Source of the DNA: Tribonema minus
Lineage: Eukaryota > Sar > Xanthophyceae > Tribonematales > Tribonemataceae
Length of the DNA stretch: 64,000 nucleotides
Direction of reading: 5' to 3'
NCBI GenBank assembly: GCA_017506865.1
Contig: JAFCMP010000013.1
Span: 1,240,001-1,304,000, forward strand
Every line of letters begins with the position of its first letter. Within the stretch, counting starts at the first letter, position 1. The position numbers were made by a program, and so were the translations under genes. The notes under the pieces are model-generated. The model ran no database searches. It was not told the DNA's origin and saw only the letters and a program-made list of their open reading frames with translations. This document shows, piece after piece, positions 1 through 11,800 of the stretch.

Positions 1-1471
1 AGCGTAAGGAGTTATAACATGAATGCACACCTGGAGCCATATGTATTCATGACAGGGCCACGGCAAGCATGCTGATGCAGCAGAGGCCAGCAGCACCCTT
101 CAAACTCGATGAGCAGGTGCCTTGCTCCGCCGCAATGTACGCTGCGTCATTGTTCCCAATCAGTGCACGTGGCGGGAACACTGACCTCGAGCCCAGAATC
201 TGAAACAACTCACAATTCGCAAGCACGCACGCCACAAATATGCCACATGCGGCGCAAGCACGACACCGCAGTGTTCGCCAGCACGCTCAAGGAGACGCCT
301 GTGGTAATACTACTACTGCCACGTCTTGTTTCCGTGCATCGCGCATCCGCATCCTTTCCACGCAAGGGCCTCTTCTCTGCCTGGAATTGCTGAAGGTTAC
401 TTTTCTGCAATTATGCCATGCCTCTATTCAGTATGTTGCAGCTGCGTCGCACTCCCAGCTCCTTGCATGACGCGTCGTTCACAGCGAGGTACAGACACAA
501 ACTTATGTAATTGTCAAGCACCATGTTCACCAGGGCTTCAGGTTGGTCGCTGGCGTAAAGACTTACTAAAGAGCTTTGCCCTTGACGGCCAAACTGCTGG
601 TCAAATCCAGGTAAAGCCAAGGTTGTGCCATTGAGTAAACACTCTAATGTGGCTTGATCTGGCTTGCCAATAGTCCATATGTAAAGTGAGCCATGAAAAG
701 AAGGCACACCCATCTCATGTAAGCCTACTAACGCAATGTCACAAAAACAAACATGTAGCCGTGAGTATCACACTGTGTTCATCAATGCACCATTGCATTG
801 ATTTCTGAGCACCCTAATCATGGCAGGCCCGACACTTGGTGATTGTCATTGTTGAGCCGAGCCAATCACCATAGACGAGGCCTCGAGGGCAGAAGACTGA
901 GTTGGTGCGGCGAGGAGCAGAGTTGGAGAGCAAATCACCAAGACTATGTAGAGGCGGAAAGGTGGTGGCGAGCAGAGTTGACGACCTCGTGTTTTGGAGT
1001 GCATTGTGGTGTACATGCAAATGGATGATCCCAGACTTGCTGCAAATTATGCAGTCTCCTTATCACAGCGGTGCTGCCTCAGATCACAAACGCTTCACTG
1101 TGGAGGAGAGTGCCTTTGCTGGCAGGGTTGACAAATACGGTCGGTTCTATGTGATACGTTCTTTATATACGTGTGTATACCGCCGCGGGCAGAACGCAAC
1201 CGCCAACTTCACATTTAATTTCGCTGAGGTGCTAGAGCGCTTCGCGGCCAGAGGATCACTGCAGGTTTTGAGCTTGAGCGCTTCGCGCCGGAGAGTCTAG
1301 GAAACACAGAACAAAAAAAATGACAATTACACAGACGCAAACTCAAACCACACGAAGTCACTACCAGCAACGGACCTTCACCGAGCGCTGCACGTCCTTG
1401 ATCGTCTGGATCAGGTATGCGCCTCACACAATCCGTAAGATCGCAGACACGGGTTACGAACTTTTGGCACA

Positions 1472-1572
1472 CAAGTGTGCCTGACCAGGACAGCACTAGC
1501 GTCAACGCGCTAGTGCTGTAGTCTTGACCAGCGCGTTGACGCGCTAGTGCTGTCCTTGTCAGACACACTTGT
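1472..1572. repeat. Nested inverted repeat (hairpin)
   Basis: Arms of about 40 nt at 1472-1510 and 1532-1572 are reverse complements with two mismatches and a 2-nt indel. The arms contain a shorter palindrome, ACAGCACTAGCG..CGCTAGTGCTGT, so at least two alternative hairpins can form. No target-site duplication or coding content was seen. It could be a degenerate small foldback element. Confidence 0.75.
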
Positions 1573-2825
1573 TGCACCCTCACGCTTCACGCGTGCATTT
1601 TTAACTAGACGGCTCTCATCCAACGCCATCGACCTCTTGTCGCTACTCGATGAAGTTCTCATGCGTGTTTGTGTTTATTCATGTGGATTACATATATTTG
1701 TATACCTGTCTGCTACATCCTGCTGTTGCACGTGCTGTGCCCTTTTTTCTGGTGTGGGTTGTCGCATTCCACTTCGTTGTGACACAACCTATGTTGCACA
1801 ATGTCGCGGTGCTTCGTTGTTGGGTGGGCTCCCAGTGTTTTTGCTAGTGCTGCTACAGTACTCCAGAAGCACAATTTACAGCTGCATTGCTGCCACTTGA
1901 TTGGTAATACCTTACACACCCATGCACTATTGTCGTTGCTGGCTGAACTAAATTGTCTGCCTGTGGTTACCCTGCTGTCTGTACCTTGCAGAGCATAATG
2001 CCGCCCATGGGGAACAATCTCAGCAAGGACGCATGCAGAAGTTGCGACCATTGGCTCGTTCATCATTGATACATGGCCTCTGCTGCTTTTTCTGGCAGCA
2101 TTTGTTTTGGCCCTTCTGAGAAGGTGTACTGGAGTTCAGGCCCCGCCCATTCTGCCGGTAAGACGTCCTGATTGTGGTCGCTAAGATTTCTTTGGATGTA
2201 CATAGTCCCATCCTCAGCTGACTTTATTGGCTGAAGTTAAAGTGTTTCTCCAATGCTCAGACTTGTCAGTACTGTATGATCTCACCACAACTTCATCATG
2301 CAACCAGAGCAAGTGTTGCACTAAACCTGGACACAATTGAACACCACGATGACAGCTCACGGCGACATTGACCATCAAGCAGCACCAACCGGTGAACTTT
2401 AGCAAGGCTTCACTCGCCGCATCAAAGTAAGGCTGCAAAGCTGTGGGGTTGATGTTTGATGGCGGCACACGTCTTCACTACAGCAGCAAATGCCTAACCT
2501 GCTCATCATCAGCGCGCTCAATTTGTTCAAGTGGGAATGCTCCACTTACTCAAGTGTTTTGCCTGTGCATGCGTCGCCTTCGGCTCTAAGACTTGTGGAT
2601 TGCCAATCAAAGACATTTCACTTGTGATCAACGCTGGTTCACGTTTGCAGCTACCGTTGCATCCTTCGGCTTTTGATTGTTACGCTGCTTGAGCCCTTTT
2701 GCCGGGTGATATTCTCTTGCGCACCCCTTTGCCGTGTGATGTTCTCATGTGCTCCGTTTCGCCTTGCTCCGGCAGGTGGTTCAACAACCAGCTACCCCCG
2801 ACTGTCACACTGGAAACGACGTGGC

Positions 2826-2990
2826 GCGGCTTTTGTATGCGCCATTCCACCTGCATCGCCCGCTGGCCCACCAGCCAGGCTTCTCTGAGGCTGGACATGA
2901 CATGACATGGGTTTTGTATGTGCAAATCCACTTGCAGTTGCTGCTGGCTGTACAGCCAGCTCCTCGCAGGGCTGGAAATCACATGGCCTG
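2826..2990. repeat. Two-copy tandem repeat, about 80 bp unit
   Basis: Two adjacent, diverged copies share blocks around TTTTGTATG, a CCACCTGCA/CCACTTGCA block, CAGCCAG and GCTGGA. A further short duplication (GCCGKGTGATRTTCTC) precedes it at about 2700-2750. No function can be assigned. Confidence 0.5.
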
Positions 2991-3094
2991 ACGTGATTGC
3001 AGCAATGTGGCGTTCAGTTTGCAAGCAGAAGGTTGAAGAGTGTTCACTCAATTGTACCATCTTGTGTGCGTGCAAGTGTTGGGTGCATTGTTCA

Positions 3095-3320
3095 GTGCAA
3101 GTTAGTGGTTCCTTGTGCGGTCTTTTGTAAAACTTCAAAGCGGGTGTGCTTGCACGTCCCTGCTGTTTGAGGAAGCTAACGTTCCTGGTGCGTTCTCTGG
3201 TAAACTTTCAAAGCGGGTGTGCTTGCACAGCCCTGCTGTATGAGCAAGCTAGCACTTCCTTGTGCATTCTCTTGCAAAGTTTCAAAGCGGGTGTGCTTGC
3301 ACAGCCCTGCTGTTTGAGCC
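3095..3320. repeat. Three-copy tandem repeat, about 77 bp unit
   Basis: The block CAAAGCGGGTGTGCTTGCAC followed by a CCTGCTGT block recurs at about 3136, 3211 and 3288, with a period of about 77 bp. The sequence between copies is also similar (TTCCTTGTGC / TTCCTGGTGC). It is non-coding tandem DNA with no gene nearby. Confidence 0.75.
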
Positions 3321-4001
3321 CAAGTGCGTGCAAGCATGAGATGCATTTGTTTCCGGTGAGAACAATGCTTATCTGCCAGTCCCTATAATTTCTGTCACCC
3401 CTGTGGTGGTGGAATAAATACGGCCCCTAGTAAAGGTTGAAGCTTTGAGCGTGCTGTTTGTGTGTTTGCTTGCCCTCCGTTCACTGCATGCTGATCAGAG
3501 TTTGTTGTTGCATGAGCATTTGCATTGCTGTAATCTGTCTGCATTAGTACAACCTTAATTGTGCTACAAGTCCAGTACTGCACTGCTGCCTGTGCGTGGG
3601 TTGCACAGGTGGGCATGGGTGCATGAGTGCTGCCGTGACGTGGCAACACTCGATCCTGAGGCCTGTTAATGCATACTGTCACTGGAAATTGTCATGCAAG
3701 CTGTAATCACGATTCATGCATTGTTGCCTTTGTGTGCCTGCCCATTGTGCTGCTTTGTACGAGCAAGTATGTAAATATATGCGTTTATCGTTGCGGCATG
3801 CGTGTACCTCAACACAGCCATTGCGTGTGCTGCTCTTGACATCATCTTGGTGCAATGTCAACAGGGCACTGGTTAAAAACCTTTGGTTTGTGATCATTAA
3901 TGCTGCAGTTCAGGTGTGCTGAACCTTCATGACAGCATACGGTCCGCCATGTGCTTCGTTTTGTCTGCATGGCACGTGTTGTCTGTTAGAACTTTTTATT
4001 A

Positions 4002-4038
4002 ATTCTCGCTCAGGGCGCGAAAAAGCCCAGATGATTGG
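4002..4038. repeat. Dispersed hairpin motif, reference copy
   Basis: ATTCTCGCTCAGGGCGCGAA followed by AAAGCCCAGATGATTGG. The GGGC and GCCC blocks can pair around a GCGAAAAA loop. Related copies lie at 18157-18188, 22210-22238, 55442-55473 (inverse sense), 55620-55652 (inverse) and 63950-63983 (inverse). Confidence 0.8.
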
Positions 4039-5832
4039 CATCTAGCTGTAAGGAATCTACATGTCGTATGACAGTCTGAAAGTGTCGCAACGACAGTTAG
4101 TACCTTTCATCTGTAGCCAAAACTTGTTTCACGCCAACTCTGATGCTTAACATCGTGCAGTGATGAGCATGTGGTCGTCAAACAATACGGTGAAGAATTT
4201 GGGGCGAATTGGCTGAATTGGGGTGCATCAACAGCGAGTTCGCCCAAAAAATAGCGTTGTTCACGCTCAACCACTATGCTGCGATGCAGAACATCTAGTG
4301 CAACGCTCAAAGGAAGCCCAACGGGACAAGCACATGGTTGTTTGTGCAGCGCGGTGAAGACAGCAGAGGTGCTGACGGCTATTGCAGATGACCATGCATG
4401 CAAGTTACAGGACTGGACTATCAAAATACTGCATGAGGGTGCACAGTGGTATCAATCGCTGGAGCAGGTGGACTGACTGGCGACGCCTCTGTTACGATAT
4501 CATTCATACTTGCTGAATGCTGAGCACTATGTAGTCTTTCATCAATACACATGTGCCTTGTTGGTGTGCAAGCATTGTATCAGTGAGCCTTATCGTGCCC
4601 TGTAAGCAAGCATGTATGTAGCGAATTCACTATTGGCTTGGTGCACTGCATGCCTCAACAGCTAGACTCATGACACACACAGTACACACCTGTTAATTGA
4701 GCGCTGCAGCAAATGCGCATCCGTTTTCCAACACACACAAGTGCACGACAGCAACAACATTTGAGAACGCATTCACATCAGAAGGCATGAAGTAACACTG
4801 TGTGGTTCTATTGTGGGTGCAGGACAATGTGGTGACGTATCGAGGGTGAGCGACCCAGAGTAATCTGAGGCTGGGTGGTGCATGATGGATGATCTGCGAT
4901 GTGACCTGGGTGATGGCGTTAGGCTGATGCCAGTGTGATAAAAATCAGAATCATTGTGTGTGCCCGACAAAAAACGATGGTGGGATCTAGATGGGTGCTG
5001 CTGCGCGCACTCACTGTGCCGCACACGCATGGCACAGGATGAGCCGCTGCGTTAATAGCGGCACTCGGCTCCCTCCGCTCCACGCGCGGAAGCGGCGACC
5101 AGCGCAGGCATCCTTTGCACAGCACTGTAGGCATGATACAACCATGGGAACCCGTGTCGACGTGTGCAGCGCACGCACGTTAGCAGTCTCGTCTCCACCG
5201 CGGGCGCTGTGCTGTCATAACTAGCTACACACGTCGGTATTGTCTGCAGTTTCTGCAGCTACTGCGGCGGTGGCGGCAATTCAGCACGCCGCATCGCACC
5301 ACACGCTGGCATCGCCAGATACATATAATGTGGCGTCTGCGATGGCCGCGGGAGCGGCGGCGGCCGCAGTTGCGGCGGCAAGTGGTGCCACCACTGCAGG
5401 CAGCGTGCGCGATCCGCACTGCCCGCGTCGCCGTTACTACGCCGCCATTGCTATCTCAGGCCGTAAGTTTAGAAGTCGTTCGCTAGCAAGTGTCGCCACG
5501 CCTTTCCTCTGCTGGCGGCGCCACCGCCCACACTTACGGCATCAACTGGATCACGCAATGACGCCCCCGCAGTCATGAGACCCTGCAACACCGCATGCGT
5601 ACGCCAACGCGGAGCCAAAGCGTTGAACGCCATAGGCATCGCCAGCGCTGCCAAAGGCTGCAATCACCGCCCTCAAGGGCTGAGCGTTGCTGCTACACTG
5701 CGCCCCCCCCCCCTCTTCACACCAGGAGCCGCCGAAATCTCGCCTGCGCGGGCCCTGCAGCCCCCCCCCCCCCACCTATTCCATCGCGCGTCACACGGCC
5801 ACAGCCGCCCGCAGGCGCGCGAACCGATCGAT

Positions 5833-5895
5833 CCGAGCGCGCGATTTACTCAGCTGCTGCGGGCGGAAACCCAATCCGAGCGCGCGATTTACTCA
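5833..5895 (-). repeat. Duplicated stop-codon region of the prolyl hydroxylase
   Basis: A 20-nt block containing the reverse complement of the stop (CCGAGCGCGCGATTTACTCA) occurs at 5833-5852 and again at 5876-5895, an offset of 43 bp. The copy nearer the coding region holds the real TAA. It is the 3'-end counterpart of the exon-echo arrays in the introns. Confidence 0.8.
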
Positions 5896-8800
5896 TCTGA
5901 CTCGTCGGACGACTCGAGGAGCGCTGCCACGGCGCTCGTCGCGGTGTGTGCCGCGTTGGCGAGCCACGCCGCGTGCGCCGCCGCCGTCGCGGCGTCGGTC
6001 GCACGCGCGGCGGCGCGCGCGAGCGCCGTGGCGGCGGCGCGCTGCGCGGCGCTGCGGCGCAGCGGCATCGGGCCGTTCCAGACGATGAGGTTCGCCGCCC
6101 ACTTCTCGCCCTGCGCGCGTAGTGGGGGTGGCGGTGGGGCGGAGATGTGTCAGAGCCGCATTCGTGGGTCTTTATGGCAGACTGACTAGTGACGTGGTGT
6201 GCCACAGAGATTACACAGGGATTACAGAACAGATGTGTGGTGGTGCGACAGCGCTCCACGCGATGAGGTTTGCCGCCCGCTTCTTGCCCTGACCGCGCGA
6301 TGTGGGTGAGTGAGTCATAGAGTGAGTCGTGTCTGAGTCGCATGGATGCGTACCGAGTGAAGACTGGCTAATGACGCGGTCTGTCATAGAGACCAAAGCA
6401 GGGCTCACAGATCAGATGTGTGTGGCGGCGTGGTATCGTGCGGCTCCGCGTGATGAGGTTCGCCGCCCACTTCTCGCCCTGCTCGCGCGATGTGGGTGAG
6501 TGAGTCATGGAAAGAGTCGTGTCTGAGGCGCATTGATGGGGCCCAGGTAGAGACTGGCTTTTGAGGCGTTCTGCCAAAGAGACCCAAACGGAGCTTACAG
6601 AACGGATATGTTTGTGGCGGCGCAGCATTGCGCGGCTCCACGTGGCAAGGGTCGCCGCCCGCTTCTCGCCCTGCGCGCGATATGTGGGTGGGTGAGTCAT
6701 GGAGTGAGTCGTGTCTGAGTCGCATGGATGTGTACCATGTAGGAGACTGGCTAATGAGGCAGTCTCCCATAGAGACCAAAGCAGGGCTTACAGGTCAGGT
6801 ACTTGAGGCGGCGCGGCATCGCGCGACTCCACGTGGCAAGGGTCGCCATCCGCTTCTCGCTGCCCCCCCTGCCCTCCGCCCCCCCCCCCTCCCTTCGCCG
6901 CCGCCGCTCCCCACAACCAAAATGCACGTTCTTAAACCGTGGGTAATTACTTGCGTTTCAAAAACAGCAAACGTTACTAAACCCCGACAGAAAGACATGG
7001 AAAACTCCCTACCATCCTGATCCAAATGGGCTCACCTTGAAAACGGGGCACGCGCCGTGCTCCGCCCCCGCGTCCGCGCCGCCGCGAGGCAGCTGCACAT
7101 AATCATACTTGATCCACAAATACTTTGAAGTAAACCTTTACCGGACCCTATCAAGACTCTTGTCACGTTTCTTATTCCTGAACTTTTTTTAATACAATCA
7201 AATGCGCTCGCCTTGAGAACGGGGCACGCGCTGTGCTCCGCGGCCGCGTCCGCGCCGCCGCACGACAGCTGGTTTTGATCATACGTAAACAACTGGTAAA
7301 CCCATGTCAAGTCTATTTTTCCTAGATTATGTGCATTTGAACGGGGCCTCGCCTTGAGAACGGGGCAGGCGCCGTGCTCCGCGGCCGCGTCCGCGCCGCC
7401 GCGCGGCAGCTGGTCGTAGAACAGCGCCGCCGCGCCGCGCCGCGGCGGCGCCGCGACGTGCCCCGCGCACGTCGTGGCCAGATCCATGCGCCACGACCCC
7501 GGCTCTATGCCGAGCTGCGCCAAAAGGGGGGCGCGCAGGGGGTCGGCGCTGAGCGCTGCTGCCGTGGCGGCGTCGGTGGCGGGGGCGTCGGGGGGGCGCG
7601 CGCTGCGGGACCAGACGGTCTCGCCGCCGAGCTCCACATCTGCGGAAGGAGGGGGGGGGGAGGGGAGGGAGGGGTCAAAGGGGGGAGGGGGGAGAGTTCA
7701 TGTTGCGGAGTGAATAGGGCTGTAAGGCCGGGGGGGGGGGGTGAAGTTGAGGTTGACTAGAAGCAGGGTAAAGTACGGCTGTAAGCCAAGGGGAGGGGGG
7801 GGGTGGGGTGATGTTGACGTTGACTAGAAGTAGCGTGAAGTGGGGCTGTAAGCCTCACGTAGTTGTTGGCCGCCAACTGTCTTGATTGTGGCAGCAGGGT
7901 CGTGCGTCTCGTTGACCAGCGGCCAAGCTCAGCATGGCTTTGCGGCAGAAGCCATTGCAAATACTATAGCGGCGACATCTCCATTTTTCTACTTCAAAAA
8001 TGGATGAATACGTCAAACGCACATGAGCCAAGCCCATGTAGCCATGTCATCATCGGAGCTGTTGCGCTTTAAACAATGTTTGCCTGCAAAGGAGGAGGGG
8101 GGGGGGTGGCGAACAACCCCTTTTTTATTACTTTTTTTGCTTCCCCAGCGCTGCTGAGGCAACGCTCCGTTCAACATGAGAAAAAAAGAGAACGGCAAAA
8201 CAGCGGTCGCTGCCGCCCTGACGCTGTCAATGACGTACATCATACCCCCTTGATGCCAGTCGGGCAAGGAGGTGCGCGATGGCACCTTGAATCGCCGCTA
8301 CACGTTTCAATGGCGTTGGCATTCCGAGCATATCCCATTTAACTCGGAGGTGCACAACTGTCAAGCTGCCCCCTCTCACCGTTGAAGTACACGACAACCG
8401 TGAAGTAGCGGCACGCTTTGCTGAAGCACCACACTGCCCGCTCTCACCGTTTACAAGTGTACTTGAGGACCGTAAATGAGCGATATGCTGCGCTGGCCCA
8501 CAACCATCGACACTTCTCATTGAAGTACATGAGGACCGTAAAGTAGTGGTTGCTGCCGCCCCCGGCGCTATCAACGATATGCCTACCCCGTTATCGAGAC
8601 ACACTGTAACACACACACTGTCAATACTGCCCGCTCTCACCGTTGAAGCACATGAGGACGGTGAAGTACCAGTTGCTGCCCCTGGCACTGTCAACGATAC
8701 AGCACCTTGATGATACCAGTCCGGCAAGGACGCACGATCAGCTACTTTGCTGATATACACCCATCACCACTGCCCGCTCTCACCGTTGAAGTACATGAGG

Positions 8801-11800
8801 ACGGTGAAGTAGCGGTTGCTGCCGCCCCTGGCGCTGTCAATGAGGTAGCCGGCAGTGTCGTAGCCGGTGTCCTCGTCAAATGTGGTTGTGTCGTCGTGCA
8901 GCGTGAAGCACTCCCCCGGCCAGTAGTGGAGCATCTCAAATGCTTCCTGAGAAAGCGGCGGAACTGAGTGAGAAACGGGGTCTCGCAGTAGATGAAGCTG
9001 CAGCTACAGTCATGTGCGGGTGAACAGCCTGACACAGGGGAGCAACTCAAACGCCTCCTGCAGAGGCGGCGGCGACATCGGGTGAGGTAGGGGGTGGCAC
9101 TTGGCAGCTGCAGCTGCAGTTACAGTTTTAAACGGGATTGAACGGCCTGAGCGAGTGGTCGGCGGAAAGCAGGCAAGCACGGTCACAGGTTTTTAGTTAC
9201 AGTTACAATTTCAGGGAGAAGTCGGCGCTGCAGCTGCCGAATTAGGCAAGCACGGGCGCTGCGCAGCATGCGCGCTCATCTGCTGCACCGTCAGACGTCG
9301 ATGTCAGACCATTTTTTTGCTCATGTCAGTTGTGTGTCGGACTAAGACAAGTAGCTGCCCAGCGCTCACCTCCTAGTCGCCCTTGACGCCGCGTATACGT
9401 CTACAGCATGCGCAGCAAGCTCATCTTCCCTGGAGTTCCGCTGCTTGTTCGGATGACTTGTTCTCTTACGCATTGTGTGCTTTTAGTGTTCTCCTATGGG
9501 GCGCAAAATCTTTGATGTACCCAAATTGAAACCTTTTTTTTGTGTTGATCAATAACTGAGGATTACATGAGAATGGGCAGCACTCACCGCCCAGATGTCC
9601 TTGTCGTCGCCGTACGCGGCCATGCGCAGCACTTTTGATTCTGATACTGGTTTTCTGCCGCTTGTGCGGATTCATTTGCTCACGCCTTCTAGACTACCAA
9701 GATGCATCAAGTCCACTACGGACTTGTGTGTTACCATGTACCAAGAATTTACTGTGAATTCATGCAAGAATCATGATTGCGCAGCGCTCAACGCCCAGTC
9801 GTCCTTGTCGTCGTCGAACGCGGCCGTGCACAGCATTCTGATAATCATATAATACCAAGATTATTATATTAGTTGTCTGCAGCTCGGGTACTTTTGCTCG
9901 TGCATTGTACTACCAAACAGAGGTAATGTTGTGTAAAATCAAACACTTAAATAAAGCTTCACAATTTTGGCAGTGCTCACCGCCCAGTCGTCCTTGTCGT
10001 CGCCGTACGCGGCCATGCGCAGCACTTTTAATATTTACAGTGATTGCTGCAGATGTACCAAGGATTCCCTGTGAATCCACTCAAAAAACAGTATGAATTG
10101 CGCAGCGCTCACCGCCCAGTCGTCCTTGTCGTCGCCGTACGCGGCCACGCGCAGCACATTTGATATCATAATGAATTACCGGGAACATTCATGTGAAAAT
10201 CATGAATGTAGTTGCGCAGCGCTCACCGCCCAGTCGTCCTTGTCGTCGCCGTACGCGGCCACGCGCAGCACGCGCTGCCGCATCGCCTTCACCGCAGGGG
10301 TCAACTGGCGGACAGACGAGCAGGCACGGGGGACTCTGATCAACGAGTCACACTCAGCACATGAGACTCTGATCAGCGAGTCAGAGTCATGAGTACCGCG
10401 TCGAGAGTGTCGCCTTCACCGCAGGGTCAACTGGCGGACACGCGGGCAAGCACGGGGGGACTCTGATCAGCGAGTCAGACTCAGCACAGGAGACTCTGAT
10501 CAGCAACCAGAGTCAGAAAACCGCTTTAAAAGCACCGTGGTTCGCCTTGAGCGCCAAGCAGCGGACAGACGAGCAGGCACGAGCAGGCACGGGGGGGTTC
10601 TGATCAGCGAATTGGAATCAGGGTTCCGCTTCTGGAGCACCGCGGTTCGCCTTGAGCGTCAAGCAGCGGACATGCAAGCAGGCACGGGGAGACTCTAATC
10701 AGCAAGTCCGAGTCCAGAGTGCTACTGCGAGAACACCGCCTTCGCCGCGGGGCACCGACTGGAGCACATGCGAGAAGGCGGGGGGACTCGGATGACTGAC
10801 TCAGACTCAAGAGCTCAAATCAGTGAGTCAGAGTCGGCACCAGGTCCGCGTTGAGGTTTGTACACAGCGACGAGGCTGGCGCATACGCGGGTGCCACGGA
10901 TTTACGTATTCAGTTTGCCCGCAACCACATGTTGCTAGTAGGTACACCGCATACACAGTAATGCGCACGTGTGCCTCAGTTGAGTGCGGCCTGAGCAGCC
11001 GGATGTCAGTGTGTCAGGCCCCGCTGAACCTTGAGCGCTGCAGCCGGCCTAATCCTAACCCTAACCCTGCCCTAATCCTAACCCTGGCCCTAGCCCTAGC
11101 CCTAATCCTGGCGTCACATGCGTCGTGTGCATCAACCTGAAGCCTGCGTGCAAGGCAGCAGTGCTCACGTCGAGCAGCCAGTCATCCGCCAGGCGCTTGC
11201 TTGTGCGCGGGCGTCCTGTCGCGCAAGTTGAACATGAGTAGTACCTCGGAGTATGATTTCTATTTAGAGAAAAAGTCACATTAGGTCACAGAAATACGAG
11301 GCAGCAGCGCTCGCCTGGGGCAGCCAGTCGTCCGTGCGGCGCTGCTTAACCACGGGCGTCCTGTCGCGCAACTTGGAGATGATTCATTCACCTTAGCAGT
11401 GTTCACATATGATTAACAATTAGGTTACTGTGAGGCAGCAGCGCTCGCCTGGCGCAGCCAGTCGTCCGTGAGGCGCTCCTTGTTCACGGGCGCCCTGTTG
11501 CGCAACCTGAAGATGAGTACTCTGATTCCATGCATGTGCCAATGCACCATGTCAGAGCAACTGCAATGCCATAACTTTGAACGAATGGATGCTTGAGACA
11601 TCGATCACTTTTGTCAAAATATGAGGCAGCAGCGCTCGCCTCGGGTAGCCAGTCATCCGCGCGGCGCTGCTTGTGCACGGGCGTCCTGTCGCGCAACGTG
11701 GAGATGGTCCATTAGCCTTCGCAGCGTTCACGTATGATGATATAATCAGGTTGAAGTGAAGCAGCAGCGCTCACCTGCGGCAGCCAGTCGTCCGCGAGGC

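Larger units (their letters stand above)
1..5888. other. Left flank without a supportable gene
   Basis: This stretch has moderate GC, and its short open frames show no recognisable motif, no coherent splice chain and no codon bias like that of the real exons nearby. It holds a nested hairpin (1472-1572), two tandem-repeat patches (about 2826-2990 and 3095-3320) and one copy of a dispersed hairpin motif (4002-4038). An Ala-rich, GC-rich plus-strand frame at 5240-5578 lies just beyond the 3' end of the prolyl hydroxylase gene. I could not link it to any gene. Part of 5600-5888 may be 3' UTR of that gene. Confidence 0.5.

Noticed and set aside
5240-6189. Long plus-strand GC-rich frames downstream of and over the hydroxylase 3' end
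   Set aside because: Most are antisense shadows of the P4H last exon. The Ala-rich part (5240-5578) has no splice partner or motif.
9585-11720. Regularly repeated blocks resembling a CRISPR array
   Set aside because: Repeats are long, diverged copies of neighbouring exon edges with splice sites, spacing is irregular, and the genome is eukaryotic.
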